The notes beneath the pieces were generated by a model. That model made no database searches and was not told the DNA's origin. It was given only the letters and a program-made list of their open reading frames with translations. 64,000 nt of DNA, from the NCBI RefSeq assembly GCF_000377665.1, contig NZ_KB898654.1, forward strand, positions 149,171 to 213,170. Reading direction: 5' to 3'. Of this stretch, positions 25,571 through 33,622 are shown one piece after another. The stretch is from Vreelandella zhanjiangensis DSM 21076 (GTDB lineage Bacteria > Pseudomonadota > Gammaproteobacteria > Pseudomonadales > Halomonadaceae). Position 1 is the stretch's first letter. Each line of letters starts with the position of its first letter. The position numbers and the translations under genes were made by a program.

Positions 25571-26677
25571 CTAGCGGCTATTGCTGCCTAGCACATCGCC
25601 GAAAAGATGGCCTGCCCGGTTGGCCTTGGCGCTTAGGTAACGGTGGTTTTGGTCGGTGACGCTGCCATAAAGCGCCTGACGCGATACCACTTCAATACCG
25701 CCTTCACGCAGAGCCGCAATTTTCAAAGGGTTGTTGGTCAGTAGCTGAACCTGGGAAATATCCAAGGCGTTGAGCATATCCACCGCGACCGCGTACTGGC
25801 GCTCATCGTCGCCAAAACCCAGCACCTGGTCGGCGTCCACAGTGTCCAGACCGCCATCTTGCAGAGTATAGGCACGTAGCTTATTAGCAAGCCCAATGCC
25901 GCGGCCCTCCTGAGCCAAATACAGCAGTACACCACCGCCCATTGCCTGAATATCCGCGACGGCGTTGCGCAGTTGCTCACCGCAATCGCAACGCAGGCTG
26001 CCAAATAAGTCCCCGGTCAGGCAAGCGGAGTGCATGCGTAGCGGTACTGCGCCTTCTAGCGTTTCCGGCTGACCAATGACCACCGCCACATGCTCGCGCA
26101 AACCATCTGGCTCGCGGAAGAGTACAAATCGGCTCTCAGGCGCGTCTTCAAGCGGAATACTCGCTTCGCTCACCCGTTTGAGCATGCCCGGCGCCCCCGC
26201 CAGACATTTTTCGGCGTCCTTCGCCTCGATTTCCAACAGTTTTCCCTGGGCAATATCCTGGGCGACGGCGCTCGCTGCCTGCTCACTGACCTCGGCACAC
26301 AGGGCTGCCGGGATAAGTAACGCACGGCGCATGATGGCAACTGCCCCGCGCTCGCCGGGCCCTGCCGGCTTTAAGCCACTTAATAACGAGTGCGAAGGAC
26401 GATGCGCGCTTTGCGTAACGGCTAACGCGTTCAGATCATTTTCGCCAATGTTTTCAACCAACGGCAAACACGCAGCCTCAGCGGTAAGCGACATCCCCAT
26501 CGCCTCAAGGCGGTGGCGTGTTAACACCAGTGATGGGCGCGTCCCTGCGAGCTTGGCCAGCATATCGACCGACTCTATGCCTTCCAATGCCTGTACCAGC
26601 AGACGCTTTTCGCCCGTGTTGATAACGACCGGCAACCCACGGCGAATATCGAAGATAGCGCGTTCAATGTGATACAT
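25571..26677 (-). CDS. ribA: GTP cyclohydrolase II with extra N-terminal domain
   Basis: A protein of 368 residues. The C-terminal half is a complete GTP cyclohydrolase II, with zinc ligands Cys219, Cys230 and Cys232 (SACLTGDLFGSLRCDCG), the catalytic QEGRGIGLANK (256 onward), and later LLTNNPLKIAAL and YLSAKANRAGH. It opens GTP to 2,5-diamino-6-ribosylamino-4(3H)-pyrimidinone phosphate. The first about 180 residues resemble a degenerate RibB-like domain (AIFDIRRGLPVVINTGEKR) without the dihydroxybutanone phosphate synthase acidic signature. It may be a pathway-dedicated paralog rather than the housekeeping RibA. It is divergent from a RibD-type reductase. Confidence 0.85.
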   Translation of the reverse strand: MYHIERAIFDIRRGLPVVINTGEKRLLVQALEGIESVDMLAKLAGTRPSLVLTRHRLEAMGMSLTAEAACLPLVENIGENDLNALAVTQSAHRPSHSLLSGLKPAGPGERGAVAIMRRALLIPAALCAEVSEQAASAVAQDIAQGKLLEIEAKDAEKCLAGAPGMLKRVSEASIPLEDAPESRFVLFREPDGLREHVAVVIGQPETLEGAVPLRMHSACLTGDLFGSLRCDCGEQLRNAVADIQAMGGGVLLYLAQEGRGIGLANKLRAYTLQDGGLDTVDADQVLGFGDDERQYAVAVDMLNALDISQVQLLTNNPLKIAALREGGIEVVSRQALYGSVTDQNHRYLSAKANRAGHLFGDVLGSNSR

Positions 26678-28559
26678 ATAGGCCTCCTAATTGCCTGTTG
26701 CAGCGAATAGCGTACGCTTGCGCTGGGCCATGTGGCCCCGCAAGATAAGACGGTTTTCTCAGCGCGGAGGCGTTATGCCCGACACCGATCGTCAAAGTGG
26801 CTGCACTCGTCACGAAACATTGCTGGATATTGAGGCGGCCTGGGATTGGCTTTTGGCTATGCGCCATCGTAAGCCCTCCAGCACGCCGCTTGAGCTCAGC
26901 CCCGAGGGGCAATGGCATACCCATACGGCCGTTACGCCAGCAGCCACTGAGTTGCTGGACTGCCTGACACCGCTCGTAAGCCGCGCCTCCTGGGTAATCG
27001 CCCAACTGGGGCAGAGCCTGGATGGGCGGATTGCGACCCAAAGCGGCCACTCGCATTACATCAACGGTCAAGAAAGCCTGGTGCACCTGCACCGGCTGCG
27101 TGCCCTGGTGGATGCCGTGGTGATTGGTGCGGGCACGGCAAGCGCCGACAACCCCCAATTGACGGTACGCCACGCCACCGGCACTCATCCCACGCGGGTG
27201 GTGCTCGACCCACGTGGCCGCGTGCCTCTGGATATCAAGCTGTTCCACACCGATTCGGCGCCCACGCTGCACGTGGTGGGGCCGGATACAGCGTTTGCGC
27301 CGTCGAGTGCCACCGTTCAACGCTGCAGGCTGCCACTCAATGCCCAGGGGCAGTTCGCCCCCAGCGATGTTATTAACCTGCTTAACCAACGCGGGCTGCA
27401 GCGCATCCTGGTGGAAGGCGGCGGCGTTACGGTTTCCCAGTTTATCGAGGCCGGTGTGATCGATCGCCTGCATCTTCTGGTCGCCCCGCTGCTGATCGGC
27501 TCGGGCAGACCCGGACTGCAAATGACCCCCATCGAAACGCTTGAAAGTGCGCTGCGCCCGACGATGCGCCGGTTCCGCTGCGGTGACGACACTCTGTTTG
27601 ACGTGCTGCTGCGTGCCGCCACCTTCACCTGATGGTTGAGCGCGGTGATGGCGCGATAGCGCCACCCAGATGCCCGGTAGGCTGGAAAGCAGCACCAGTA
27701 CCCCATAGGCCAGGGAGACCGCCACGCCCTGAGCCGTGGGCAACCCGACCAGCGCCCAGGTAGCAACCGCGGCACCTTCGCGCACTCCCCAGCCAGCAAC
27801 AGAGAGCGGCACCAGCATGGCCAAAAGAAGCACGGGGGCAAGCGCCAGAATCTGCAGTGCTTCAAGCTCCACACCAATGGCACGCGCGGCGCACACCATT
27901 ACGAGCCCATAGCTCACCACGATGGTCAGCGAAGAGGCCAGCTGCAAATTCCACACCCCCCGACTTAACAATCCACGTTTGATATCCAATCGCATGGAGT
28001 GCCACCACGCAGGCAGCCTTGAGGAAGACAGGCGGATTAGCCCTTGCCACACCGCCACCGTCACCACACAAAGTCCACCGACAATCACAAGGCTCACCGG
28101 CCACCCCAGCACGGCATGCCAGAGCGGCGATAACAGAAGCGCCATCAAGGTTAAAATCACCACGGCGACCTGACCCGAGGTGCGCTCGATGATGACCGCC
28201 CGCCAAGCGCTGCCGCGCGATACCGACTGGCTAGCATGCCGATGGGCACGGCCGGCGTCGCCCAACACTCCGCCGGGTAACAGCTGATTCATGAGTAGCG
28301 CCAGGTAGTATTCACGCCAAGCATAGCTAAAGCGCAGCGGCGCCCCTACCCGCCCAGCGGTAAACTGCCACCGCCAGGCACTCAGCATGATTTGCAGCAC
28401 GCTGATAAATAGCGCTAACGCTACCCAGCCAGGCGATAACCGCTCCACCTGAGCCATGATCTCGCGCGGGTTCACAAAGAGTGCCACCGCGCCCAAAAGC
28501 GCTACGCTAATGACCCCACGCTGAACCCAGGGAGAACGCACGATGCGCTTTATGCCCAT
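26664..28559 (-). CDS. UPF0104/AglD-like multispanning membrane protein with an open antisense tail
   Basis: Residues 1 to about 310 (28559 to about 27630) form a lysylphosphatidylglycerol-synthase-TM/UPF0104-type membrane domain with about eight helices, including LLMNQLLPGGVLGDAGRAHR, IIERTSGQVAVVILTL and PLSVAGWGVREGAAVATWALVGLPTAQGVAVSL. This fold is linked to lipid or glycolipid transfer or flipping. The family is about 300-330 residues long. Here no stop follows, and the frame continues another 320 codons antisense to the RibD-type gene to 26664. The tail is low-complexity and not family-like, so it is probably not functional. The start is 4 bp after the glycosyltransferase-methyltransferase stop. 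Confidence 0.6.
   Translation of the reverse strand: MGIKRIVRSPWVQRGVISVALLGAVALFVNPREIMAQVERLSPGWVALALFISVLQIMLSAWRWQFTAGRVGAPLRFSYAWREYYLALLMNQLLPGGVLGDAGRAHRHASQSVSRGSAWRAVIIERTSGQVAVVILTLMALLLSPLWHAVLGWPVSLVIVGGLCVVTVAVWQGLIRLSSSRLPAWWHSMRLDIKRGLLSRGVWNLQLASSLTIVVSYGLVMVCAARAIGVELEALQILALAPVLLLAMLVPLSVAGWGVREGAAVATWALVGLPTAQGVAVSLAYGVLVLLSSLPGIWVALSRHHRAQPSGEGGGTQQHVKQSVVTAAEPAHRRAQRTFKRFDGGHLQSGSARADQQRGDQKMQAIDHTGLDKLGNRNAAAFHQDALQPALVKQVNNIAGGELPLGIEWQPAALNGGTRRRKRCIRPHHVQRGRRIGVEQLDIQRHAATWVEHHPRGMSAGGVAYRQLGVVGACRARTNHHGIHQGTQPVQVHQAFLTVDVMRVAALGRNPPIQALPQLGDYPGGAAYERCQAVQQLSGCWRNGRMGMPLPLGAELKRRAGGLTMAHSQKPIPGRLNIQQCFVTSAATLTIGVGHNASALRKPSYLAGPHGPAQAYAIRCNRQLGGLYVSH
26775..27632 (+). 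CDS. RibD C-terminal-type reductase
   Basis: A 285-residue protein whose main part (about 70-280) is the reductase domain of RibD/RibG: VIAQLGQSLDGRIA, SHYINGQESLVHLHRLRALVDAVVIGAGTASADNPQLTVR, RILVEGGGVTVSQFIEAG. In riboflavin synthesis this domain reduces the ribosylamino side chain to ribitylamino with NADPH. The deaminase domain that normally precedes it is absent; instead there are about 70 residues of unknown nature. The ATG at 26775 has GGAGG directly upstream. It is divergent from the GTP cyclohydrolase II gene and convergent with a membrane protein gene whose frame runs antisense through it. Confidence 0.82.
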   Translation: MPDTDRQSGCTRHETLLDIEAAWDWLLAMRHRKPSSTPLELSPEGQWHTHTAVTPAATELLDCLTPLVSRASWVIAQLGQSLDGRIATQSGHSHYINGQESLVHLHRLRALVDAVVIGAGTASADNPQLTVRHATGTHPTRVVLDPRGRVPLDIKLFHTDSAPTLHVVGPDTAFAPSSATVQRCRLPLNAQGQFAPSDVINLLNQRGLQRILVEGGGVTVSQFIEAGVIDRLHLLVAPLLIGSGRPGLQMTPIETLESALRPTMRRFRCGDDTLFDVLLRAATFT

Positions 28560-28563
28560 AGGC

Positions 28564-30504
28564 TTACTCCGCCCTCAAAGGCGTTGCGAGCAGGTCACAA
28601 TGGCCAACCCAAATGCCCACTTCACCACTGGCAACGGCCTGCGTACGCCGCTCACGCCACTCGGCAATTCGGGTTGCGGCTTCGGGTGCCTGCTCTGTCG
28701 CGGCTTCGCTCCAGACGTTGATCAAGGCCGTCATTAGAGGCTGATGTGAACGATTACCTGCCCCCAGTAGCCACGGCGTTTCTACCTGCTCAACCTGATA
28801 GCTTGCCTGCTCAAGCGCGCTAACCAGCGCGCCATGGGCCTGACCGCCGAGCGCCTCACCCAAGCCCTTATCACGCTGTTGATGGGCGATAAACAGCGCC
28901 TGCAGCCAATGATCTTCATCATCGGCTTGCGGTTCGCCATTAGCGTCGGTAAAGCCCCACTCGCCAGTAACGCTAAGCGCCATCAAAAGCGCCTGCTGGT
29001 GCGTAGCACAGTGTGCGACGAGCGTTTCAATCCAGGTCTGGGAGACGAGATCAAGCAACGCTGACGCGCTCACCAAATGGGCCGATTGCAACGGCGGATG
29101 ATCCAGAGAATCGAGCGATACGCACAGCGTTTCCAGTGTTATCGCGCTTTGATCAGCAAGCCTATTAGCACTTGTCGTGGCCTCTTCAAGCAAGGCCGCA
29201 TCATGATCAATCAGCGTCCAGTGCTGCGGCAAGGGCATGAAAGAGGCGAGAAAGCGCATATTGCTGCCGCGACCTGCCCCCAAATCAACCAGACGCGGCG
29301 CTTGGGTACGCGCGCTTAACCACTGTGCGGCTTTGCCCGGAAGCTGCTGACTTCTAAACGTAAAATCCACCTCTTCACGCAGCGTCAACCAGTCGGGTGT
29401 AAACTGGCTACCCGCACTCAACGCGGGCGCATCGCTTAACGCTTTTGCAAATGCTATGCCCGCGGCCTGCCAATCATTGAGCTGCTCACGCGCGGCTAAT
29501 GCCCCAGCTTTCAAAGAATCACGCAGCGCCGCGTCATCACAAAAACGGCTTAGGGCATGCTTGAGGGCCTCGACATCACCCGGTGCGACTTTAAGCCCCG
29601 CGCCTTCCGGTAAGGTTTCATCCAGGGCGCCGCCCGTTGTGGTAATGACCGGCAGGCCATGCGCCAGCGCTTCGGTTACCACCATGCCATAGCCTTCATA
29701 CCAGGAAGGCAGCACCAGCGCATCGGCCTCCTGGTAGGCCTGTATCAGCGTGGCTTCATCGCACTCGCCGTGCAGTCGAATATTCGCGCTAAGCCCGTTG
29801 TCTTCAATAAGCTGCTGCACGCGCTCGGCAAACGCCGCGTCACGTGCGGCGCCATAACAGTCGCACTGCCAATTGGTCGACGTAACGCCTGCCAAGGCGC
29901 GAACCAGCAGATCCTGCCCTTTACGCGGCACCAGCGTTGCCACACATAGAAGGCCCAGCGGTTTACCCGGTTCTGCACCTATACTTGCCGAGATTTCACC
30001 ATTGATAAGAGCCGCATCCACCCCGGGCTCTACTACGTTAATCTTGGCGGTAATCGGCAGTGAGTAGTGGTCCGCCAATACCTGTAAACGGCGCTGGGTA
30101 AACCGGCTGGTGACAATAATTTGCGAGACGGCGGCCAGGGCCTGCAGCTCACGCTGATGAAACTCCTGTTGCTGTGTATCGCTTAACCCTTGTTCATCGC
30201 CTAACGGATGATGCACCAGCGCCGTTATCGCCAAGCGCTCGGCGTGCTGGGCAATCACTGTCGGGAGCGCCCCCATGGCCAGGCCATCAATCACGACGGT
30301 CGCTGCGTCGGGTAAGTCACCTAGCGCAGCCGATAGCTGGTCACTGGCCTGCTGGTCGGCATCAGGAAAACGCCCCGCCAGGCTAACCACATCAACAGAA
30401 TGCCCTGCGCCACGCAGCGCTTCGACGATGCGAGTATCGTAAATATATCCACCGGTGCGCTGATTAAGGTCACCGGCGACGATAAGGGTTAGTGATTGGC
30501 TCAT
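28564..30504 (-). CDS. GT4 glycosyltransferase fused to a SAM methyltransferase
   Basis: A 646-residue two-domain protein. Residues about 1-350 are a GT-B glycosyltransferase of family 4: RTGGYIYDTRIVEALRGAGH at the N-terminus, CVATLVPRKGQDLLVRAL, and the donor-binding PSWYEGYGMVVTEALAHGLPVITTTGGALDETL with its conserved glutamates. After a linker, residues about 375-646 form a class I methyltransferase domain with motif I LVDLGAGRGSNMRFLA and the acidic WTLIDHDAALLEEA. The fusion would glycosylate and methylate one product. Its start overlaps the PTPS gene stop by 4 bp (ATGA), indicating an operon. Acceptor and sugar are unknown. Confidence 0.85.
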   Translation of the reverse strand: MSQSLTLIVAGDLNQRTGGYIYDTRIVEALRGAGHSVDVVSLAGRFPDADQQASDQLSAALGDLPDAATVVIDGLAMGALPTVIAQHAERLAITALVHHPLGDEQGLSDTQQQEFHQRELQALAAVSQIIVTSRFTQRRLQVLADHYSLPITAKINVVEPGVDAALINGEISASIGAEPGKPLGLLCVATLVPRKGQDLLVRALAGVTSTNWQCDCYGAARDAAFAERVQQLIEDNGLSANIRLHGECDEATLIQAYQEADALVLPSWYEGYGMVVTEALAHGLPVITTTGGALDETLPEGAGLKVAPGDVEALKHALSRFCDDAALRDSLKAGALAAREQLNDWQAAGIAFAKALSDAPALSAGSQFTPDWLTLREEVDFTFRSQQLPGKAAQWLSARTQAPRLVDLGAGRGSNMRFLASFMPLPQHWTLIDHDAALLEEATTSANRLADQSAITLETLCVSLDSLDHPPLQSAHLVSASALLDLVSQTWIETLVAHCATHQQALLMALSVTGEWGFTDANGEPQADDEDHWLQALFIAHQQRDKGLGEALGGQAHGALVSALEQASYQVEQVETPWLLGAGNRSHQPLMTALINVWSEAATEQAPEAATRIAEWRERRTQAVASGEVGIWVGHCDLLATPLRAE

Positions 30505-30899
30505 AGATCCCCTTCATAGCTTGCCCAGGCAATATGGGATTCATGCAATTTGACTTCCATACGGGTGATACCCTGCGCGGTCTTACCCATTTTGCCTTCG
30601 CCGATGGCATCGGCCAGCCGGCTAAAAATAACGCTGGCCATAAATTCGGTAGAGGTGTTTTTGCCCGCAAACGCCTCTTCGTCATCCAGGTTGCGGTAAT
30701 TCAGGTGCGACAACACTTCTTTAACCGTTTCGCTCGCAAGGCCAATATCAATCACCAGGCCATCTTCATCCAATTCAGGACGTTGAAATATCACATCAAC
30801 GACATAGGTAGCCCCATGGGTACGCTGAGCGGGGCCAAAAATTTCACCTTTAAAACTATGCGCAATCATAAAGTGATCACGAACACATAGACGGTACAT
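30501..30899 (-). CDS. 6-pyruvoyl-tetrahydropterin synthase/QueD homolog with altered active site
   Basis: A 132-residue T-fold protein of the PTPS/QueD family, which acts on dihydroneopterin triphosphate. Two zinc-type histidines align (His14 in AHSF, His28 in THGATY), but the third family histidine is replaced by Ala30. The catalytic cysteine before the HxH motif is absent, and LDHHYLND of QueD reads LNYRNLDD here, so the catalytic His is also missing. The NTSTEF segment and a late Glu (KLHESHIAWASY) are kept. It may have a different reaction or only bind a pterin. It has a good CAGGAG site. Confidence 0.8.
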   Translation of the reverse strand: MYRLCVRDHFMIAHSFKGEIFGPAQRTHGATYVVDVIFQRPELDEDGLVIDIGLASETVKEVLSHLNYRNLDDEEAFAGKNTSTEFMASVIFSRLADAIGEGKMGKTAQGITRMEVKLHESHIAWASYEGDL

Positions 30900-30923
30900 A
30901 AACGCTCCTGGATTTGATTAATT

Positions 30924-31907
30924 TCAAGTGGGATAACGAAGGCGGTGGCATAACACATCGCTGCCTGTCGCAAAGAGCTTAGGGGCAAGCTGAGGCAGCG
31001 TTTCAAAGTCACTCTCGCCGCTGATCAGGGCATCCAATCGGTTATCGGTCAAGAGGCTCAAGGCAAGGGTCAAGCGGCGCTGGTAATCCCAGCGCGGGCG
31101 TAACTTGGCAGGCAGTTGGCCCACTTGGCTGGCGCGCAGGCTAAGGCGCTGAGAATGAAAAGCCCCACCCAGAGGAATGCTCACATCGCCCTCGCCAAAC
31201 CAACTCATTTCAATAATACGACCTTCATTGCCCACCTGAGCGAGCGCTTGGCGTAAGCCTTCAGGGTGGCCGCTGGCGTGAATAACGCAATCCTGATCAC
31301 TGGGGCCCCGCTCAGGCGTACAGAAGGTAAGGCCCAAGCGCTCGGCAAGCACTTGGCGATCAGGGTTAATATCGATCAGCGTCGCCGTTACGCCGGGTAT
31401 CTGCGCGCATAAGTAAGCTACCAGTGTGCCGACAACGCCAGCACCAATAATGCTGATCTGTTCGCCCAGCATAGGCTCAGCGTCCCACACGCCATTGATG
31501 GCGGTTTCCATATTGGCGGCGAGCACGGCTCGCGCAGCCGGTATGTTTTCAGGGATCGGCAGTACCATCGTGGCGGGCACAACATAGCGGTCTTGATGGG
31601 GGTAGAGGCAAAATACCGTTTTACTAAGCAGATGCTCTGGCCCCTGCTCGACTACGCCAACGTTGCAGTAGCCATACTTGACGGGGCCCGGAAAACGTCC
31701 CACCTGGAAAGGCGCCTGCATGCGATCCACTTCACTTTCTGGAACACGGCCATTAAACACCAATGACTCGGTGCCCCGACTAACGCCGCTATACAAGGCG
31801 CGCACTAGAACGTCACTACTTCCAACGTGGGCTAGCGGTTCGCTTTTAAGCTTGCCCGTCCCTGGGTGAGTGACCCAAAAGGCCGTGGATGTTTCTGTCG
31901 CCGACAT
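30924..31907 (-). CDS. Zinc-type MDR dehydrogenase (BchC-like group)
   Basis: A 327-residue medium-chain dehydrogenase homolog. The N-terminal GroES-like domain has YSGVSRGTESLVFNGRVPESE, where classical alcohol dehydrogenases have the zinc-binding GxCxTD/H. The SRGTE variant is typical of BchC/ChlC-like enzymes. The Rossmann motif IIGAGVVGTLVAYLCAQ lies near residue 155. It would oxidise or reduce a hydroxyl or carbonyl of an unknown substrate. It is first of a four-gene operon (dehydrogenase, PTPS, glycosyltransferase-methyltransferase, membrane protein), divergent from the CDP-alcohol phosphatidyltransferase gene. Confidence 0.8.
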   Translation of the reverse strand: MSATETSTAFWVTHPGTGKLKSEPLAHVGSSDVLVRALYSGVSRGTESLVFNGRVPESEVDRMQAPFQVGRFPGPVKYGYCNVGVVEQGPEHLLSKTVFCLYPHQDRYVVPATMVLPIPENIPAARAVLAANMETAINGVWDAEPMLGEQISIIGAGVVGTLVAYLCAQIPGVTATLIDINPDRQVLAERLGLTFCTPERGPSDQDCVIHASGHPEGLRQALAQVGNEGRIIEMSWFGEGDVSIPLGGAFHSQRLSLRASQVGQLPAKLRPRWDYQRRLTLALSLLTDNRLDALISGESDFETLPQLAPKLFATGSDVLCHRLRYPT

Positions 31908-32215
31908 GACGGTTCCCTATTATTAGCATTTTCATCCAATGAATCGGGTGCCCCCGATGGGTAACTCAACGTTACCAATTCATGAACTTATTGTGGCGTT
32001 TCTTAAAGCTTAGCGTAGAAAAGCCATTGGTCGATGAATGCAGGAAGCCAATTTCGTTTAATAGCGTTTAAAAAAAAGTAAGCAGTTTTTAGGAACATCA
32101 ATACGCTATGATGAATGAGATAGACAACTCTGTACCTATGTACAAGAATGGTACATATAAAAATATTTGCATCAATTAATTAGCTGCGGACAGACGGTTC
32201 GCTCTGCGAGACGCC
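31908..32215. other. Divergent intergenic region of the pterin-like cluster
   Basis: A 308-bp A/T-rich region between the minus-strand operon starting at 31907 and the CDP-alcohol phosphatidyltransferase gene at 32216. No gene is visible. It contains the TGTAC repeats at 32131-32160 and poly-A/T stretches that could host two divergent promoters. Confidence 0.6.
32131..32160. promoter_or_regulatory. Putative operator with TGTAC repeats
   Basis: TGTACctatGTACA (32131-32144) is a palindrome, and GTACA recurs 11 bp further on (ggTACA at 32150-32155), so three GTAC-type half-sites lie within 25 bp. The 11-bp spacing of the last two resembles direct-repeat operators of CarH/LitR-type MerR regulators, but TGTACA is also common in other operators. 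It lies 56 bp before the CDP-alcohol phosphatidyltransferase start. Confidence 0.35.
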
Positions 32216-32947
32216 ATGCTTCGATTCTTTCCCCCCACCTCGACTCCGCTGTTATCCAGCAGGCTATATACCGCTGGCGAACTGATTGTGGGCAGCTTGG
32301 CACTCCTGGTACTAGGCATTTTTTTACCGACGCTAATGGCCAATACCTTGAACTGGGGGCTGGCATTTGGGGTATATGCACTAATTAGCCTATTGATGAT
32401 GGTTTTTTGGTCTGGCGGGGCATTGGGATGGGCGAACCGCATTACGTTACTACGCGCAATACTGGTTGCCTTGGCAGCCGGGGCGCTTGCCAATAACGTC
32501 TTCACCCAGGCCATTTGGCTATGGCTAGTGATCGCGACCGTGGCGCTTATGCTTGACGGTGTGGATGGCTGGATTGCCAGGCGAACCAAAAGCTATAGCG
32601 CGTTTGGCGCACGTTTTGATATGGAGCTGGATGCCCTACTGATTCTTCTGCTGTGTATCGGGCTGATTCAACTTGAATCGCTGGGTCTGTGGGTGCTGCT
32701 GATTGGCTTAATGCGCTATTTTTTCGTGGCCGCCAGCTGGCATTTCACCTGGCTATCTGAGCCTTTGTTTGCCAGCTTTCGGCGCAAACTGGTGTGCGTT
32801 TGGCAGGTGTCCGCGCTATTGCTGGCATTAACGCCGCTTACCCACCCGTTTTTGGCAAGCCTGTTAGCGTTTAGCGCACTAATCTCGCTGGCCTATTCAT
32901 TTGGGATGGATATTAGGTGGCTCTACAATCAGTCTCGACATAAATAG
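32216..32947 (+). CDS. CDP-alcohol phosphatidyltransferase family protein
   Basis: A 243-residue inner-membrane protein with about six helices. The complete CDP-alcohol phosphotransferase motif D-G-x2-A-R-x8-G-x3-D-x3-D is present (DGWIAR through FDMELD, about residues 122-144). Such enzymes join a CDP-activated lipid or alcohol to another hydroxyl. A long N-terminal hydrophobic extension of two to three helices precedes the catalytic core. Its placement divergent from the glycosyltransferase/PTPS operon suggests it anchors or modifies that pathway's product in lipid form. The particular alcohol acceptor is unknown. Confidence 0.83.
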   Translation: MLRFFPPTSTPLLSSRLYTAGELIVGSLALLVLGIFLPTLMANTLNWGLAFGVYALISLLMMVFWSGGALGWANRITLLRAILVALAAGALANNVFTQAIWLWLVIATVALMLDGVDGWIARRTKSYSAFGARFDMELDALLILLLCIGLIQLESLGLWVLLIGLMRYFFVAASWHFTWLSEPLFASFRRKLVCVWQVSALLLALTPLTHPFLASLLAFSALISLAYSFGMDIRWLYNQSRHK

Positions 32948-33002
32948 ACCCAAACGTGATCGGGCTAAATCTGGGGCACCTATGAGCCAGCGCCCCGCTT
33001 GC

Positions 33003-33413
33003 CTAGTCACTAAGCTGGCTTTGTAGCGCATTAAGCTCTTGGGTATGCGTTTCTAATTCCTGGGTTGCTTCTTCGAGCTTAACGCGTCTTTTCTGAATAT
33101 CGTCTTCATCGCCATCGCTTAGCGCTTCTTCAAAATCCGCCTGGCGCTCCTGCACTTCGGCAAGGCTTGCTTTCACTTCGTCGGTCGCGTCATTGAGGAC
33201 ACTTTCATTGGTGCAGTTGTTTTCAATCGCGTCCAAGGCTCGCTGCAAACCCTCTACCCGCTGCTGATTGCCTTGTGACTGGGCATGCTCCAATTGCTGG
33301 CGAATATCGCTCGCCTTGCTTTCGCATAAGGCTTCTGCAGCGCTTGCCATAGATGGCAGTGCCAGTCCTGCCAGTAAGGCTACAAAAGCTACGTTAACTA
33401 CACGGTTTTTCAT
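33003..33413 (-). CDS. DUF1090 (YqjC-like) periplasmic protein
   Basis: A 136-residue secreted protein with a signal peptide (MKNRVVNVAFVALLAGLALPSMASA, cleavage near residue 25). A coiled-coil rich mature domain follows, with the DUF1090 pattern ALCESKASDIRQQLEHAQSQGN, VEGLQRALDAIENNCTNE and many Glu/Gln. One pair of cysteines (CESK and NNC) probably forms a disulfide. E. coli YqjC belongs to this family; its function is unknown, though an osmotic or envelope stress link has been suggested for the locus. It stands alone. Confidence 0.85.
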   Translation of the reverse strand: MKNRVVNVAFVALLAGLALPSMASAAEALCESKASDIRQQLEHAQSQGNQQRVEGLQRALDAIENNCTNESVLNDATDEVKASLAEVQERQADFEEALSDGDEDDIQKRRVKLEEATQELETHTQELNALQSQLSD

Positions 33414-33546
33414 TGATTTTATCCCTTTTTAACGACTTATTGCTTAACGTGGTGTTACCACACTGTCGGGCGTTAGATAGCTAAATGGGATAACGGTTCT
33501 GACTTATTTTTGCTTTAGGTGTAAAAAACGATATAGATAGCAGAAA

Positions 33547-33599
33547 ATACAATTTATTGTATAAGAATAATTTTTAATATTCTTTTTTAGAATATTAAA
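33547..33599. promoter_or_regulatory. Two palindromes upstream of the cysB-like gene
   Basis: ATACAAT-TT-ATTGTAT (33547-33562, perfect 7-bp arms) is followed by a 27-bp element with 11-bp arms TTTAATATTCT and AGAATATTAAA around TTTTT (33573-33599), ending 23 bp before the start. The inner part ATATTC-N7-GAAT reappears before sbp, so this may be the regulator's own operator. Confidence 0.6.
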
Positions 33600-33622
33600 T
33601 CTGCTTTCACTGGATACCTGTC

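Noticed and set aside
25571..28559. FMN riboswitch or standard rib operon
   Set aside because: No RFN-like conserved segments were seen near the GTP cyclohydrolase II gene, and ribB, ribE and ribH are not present.
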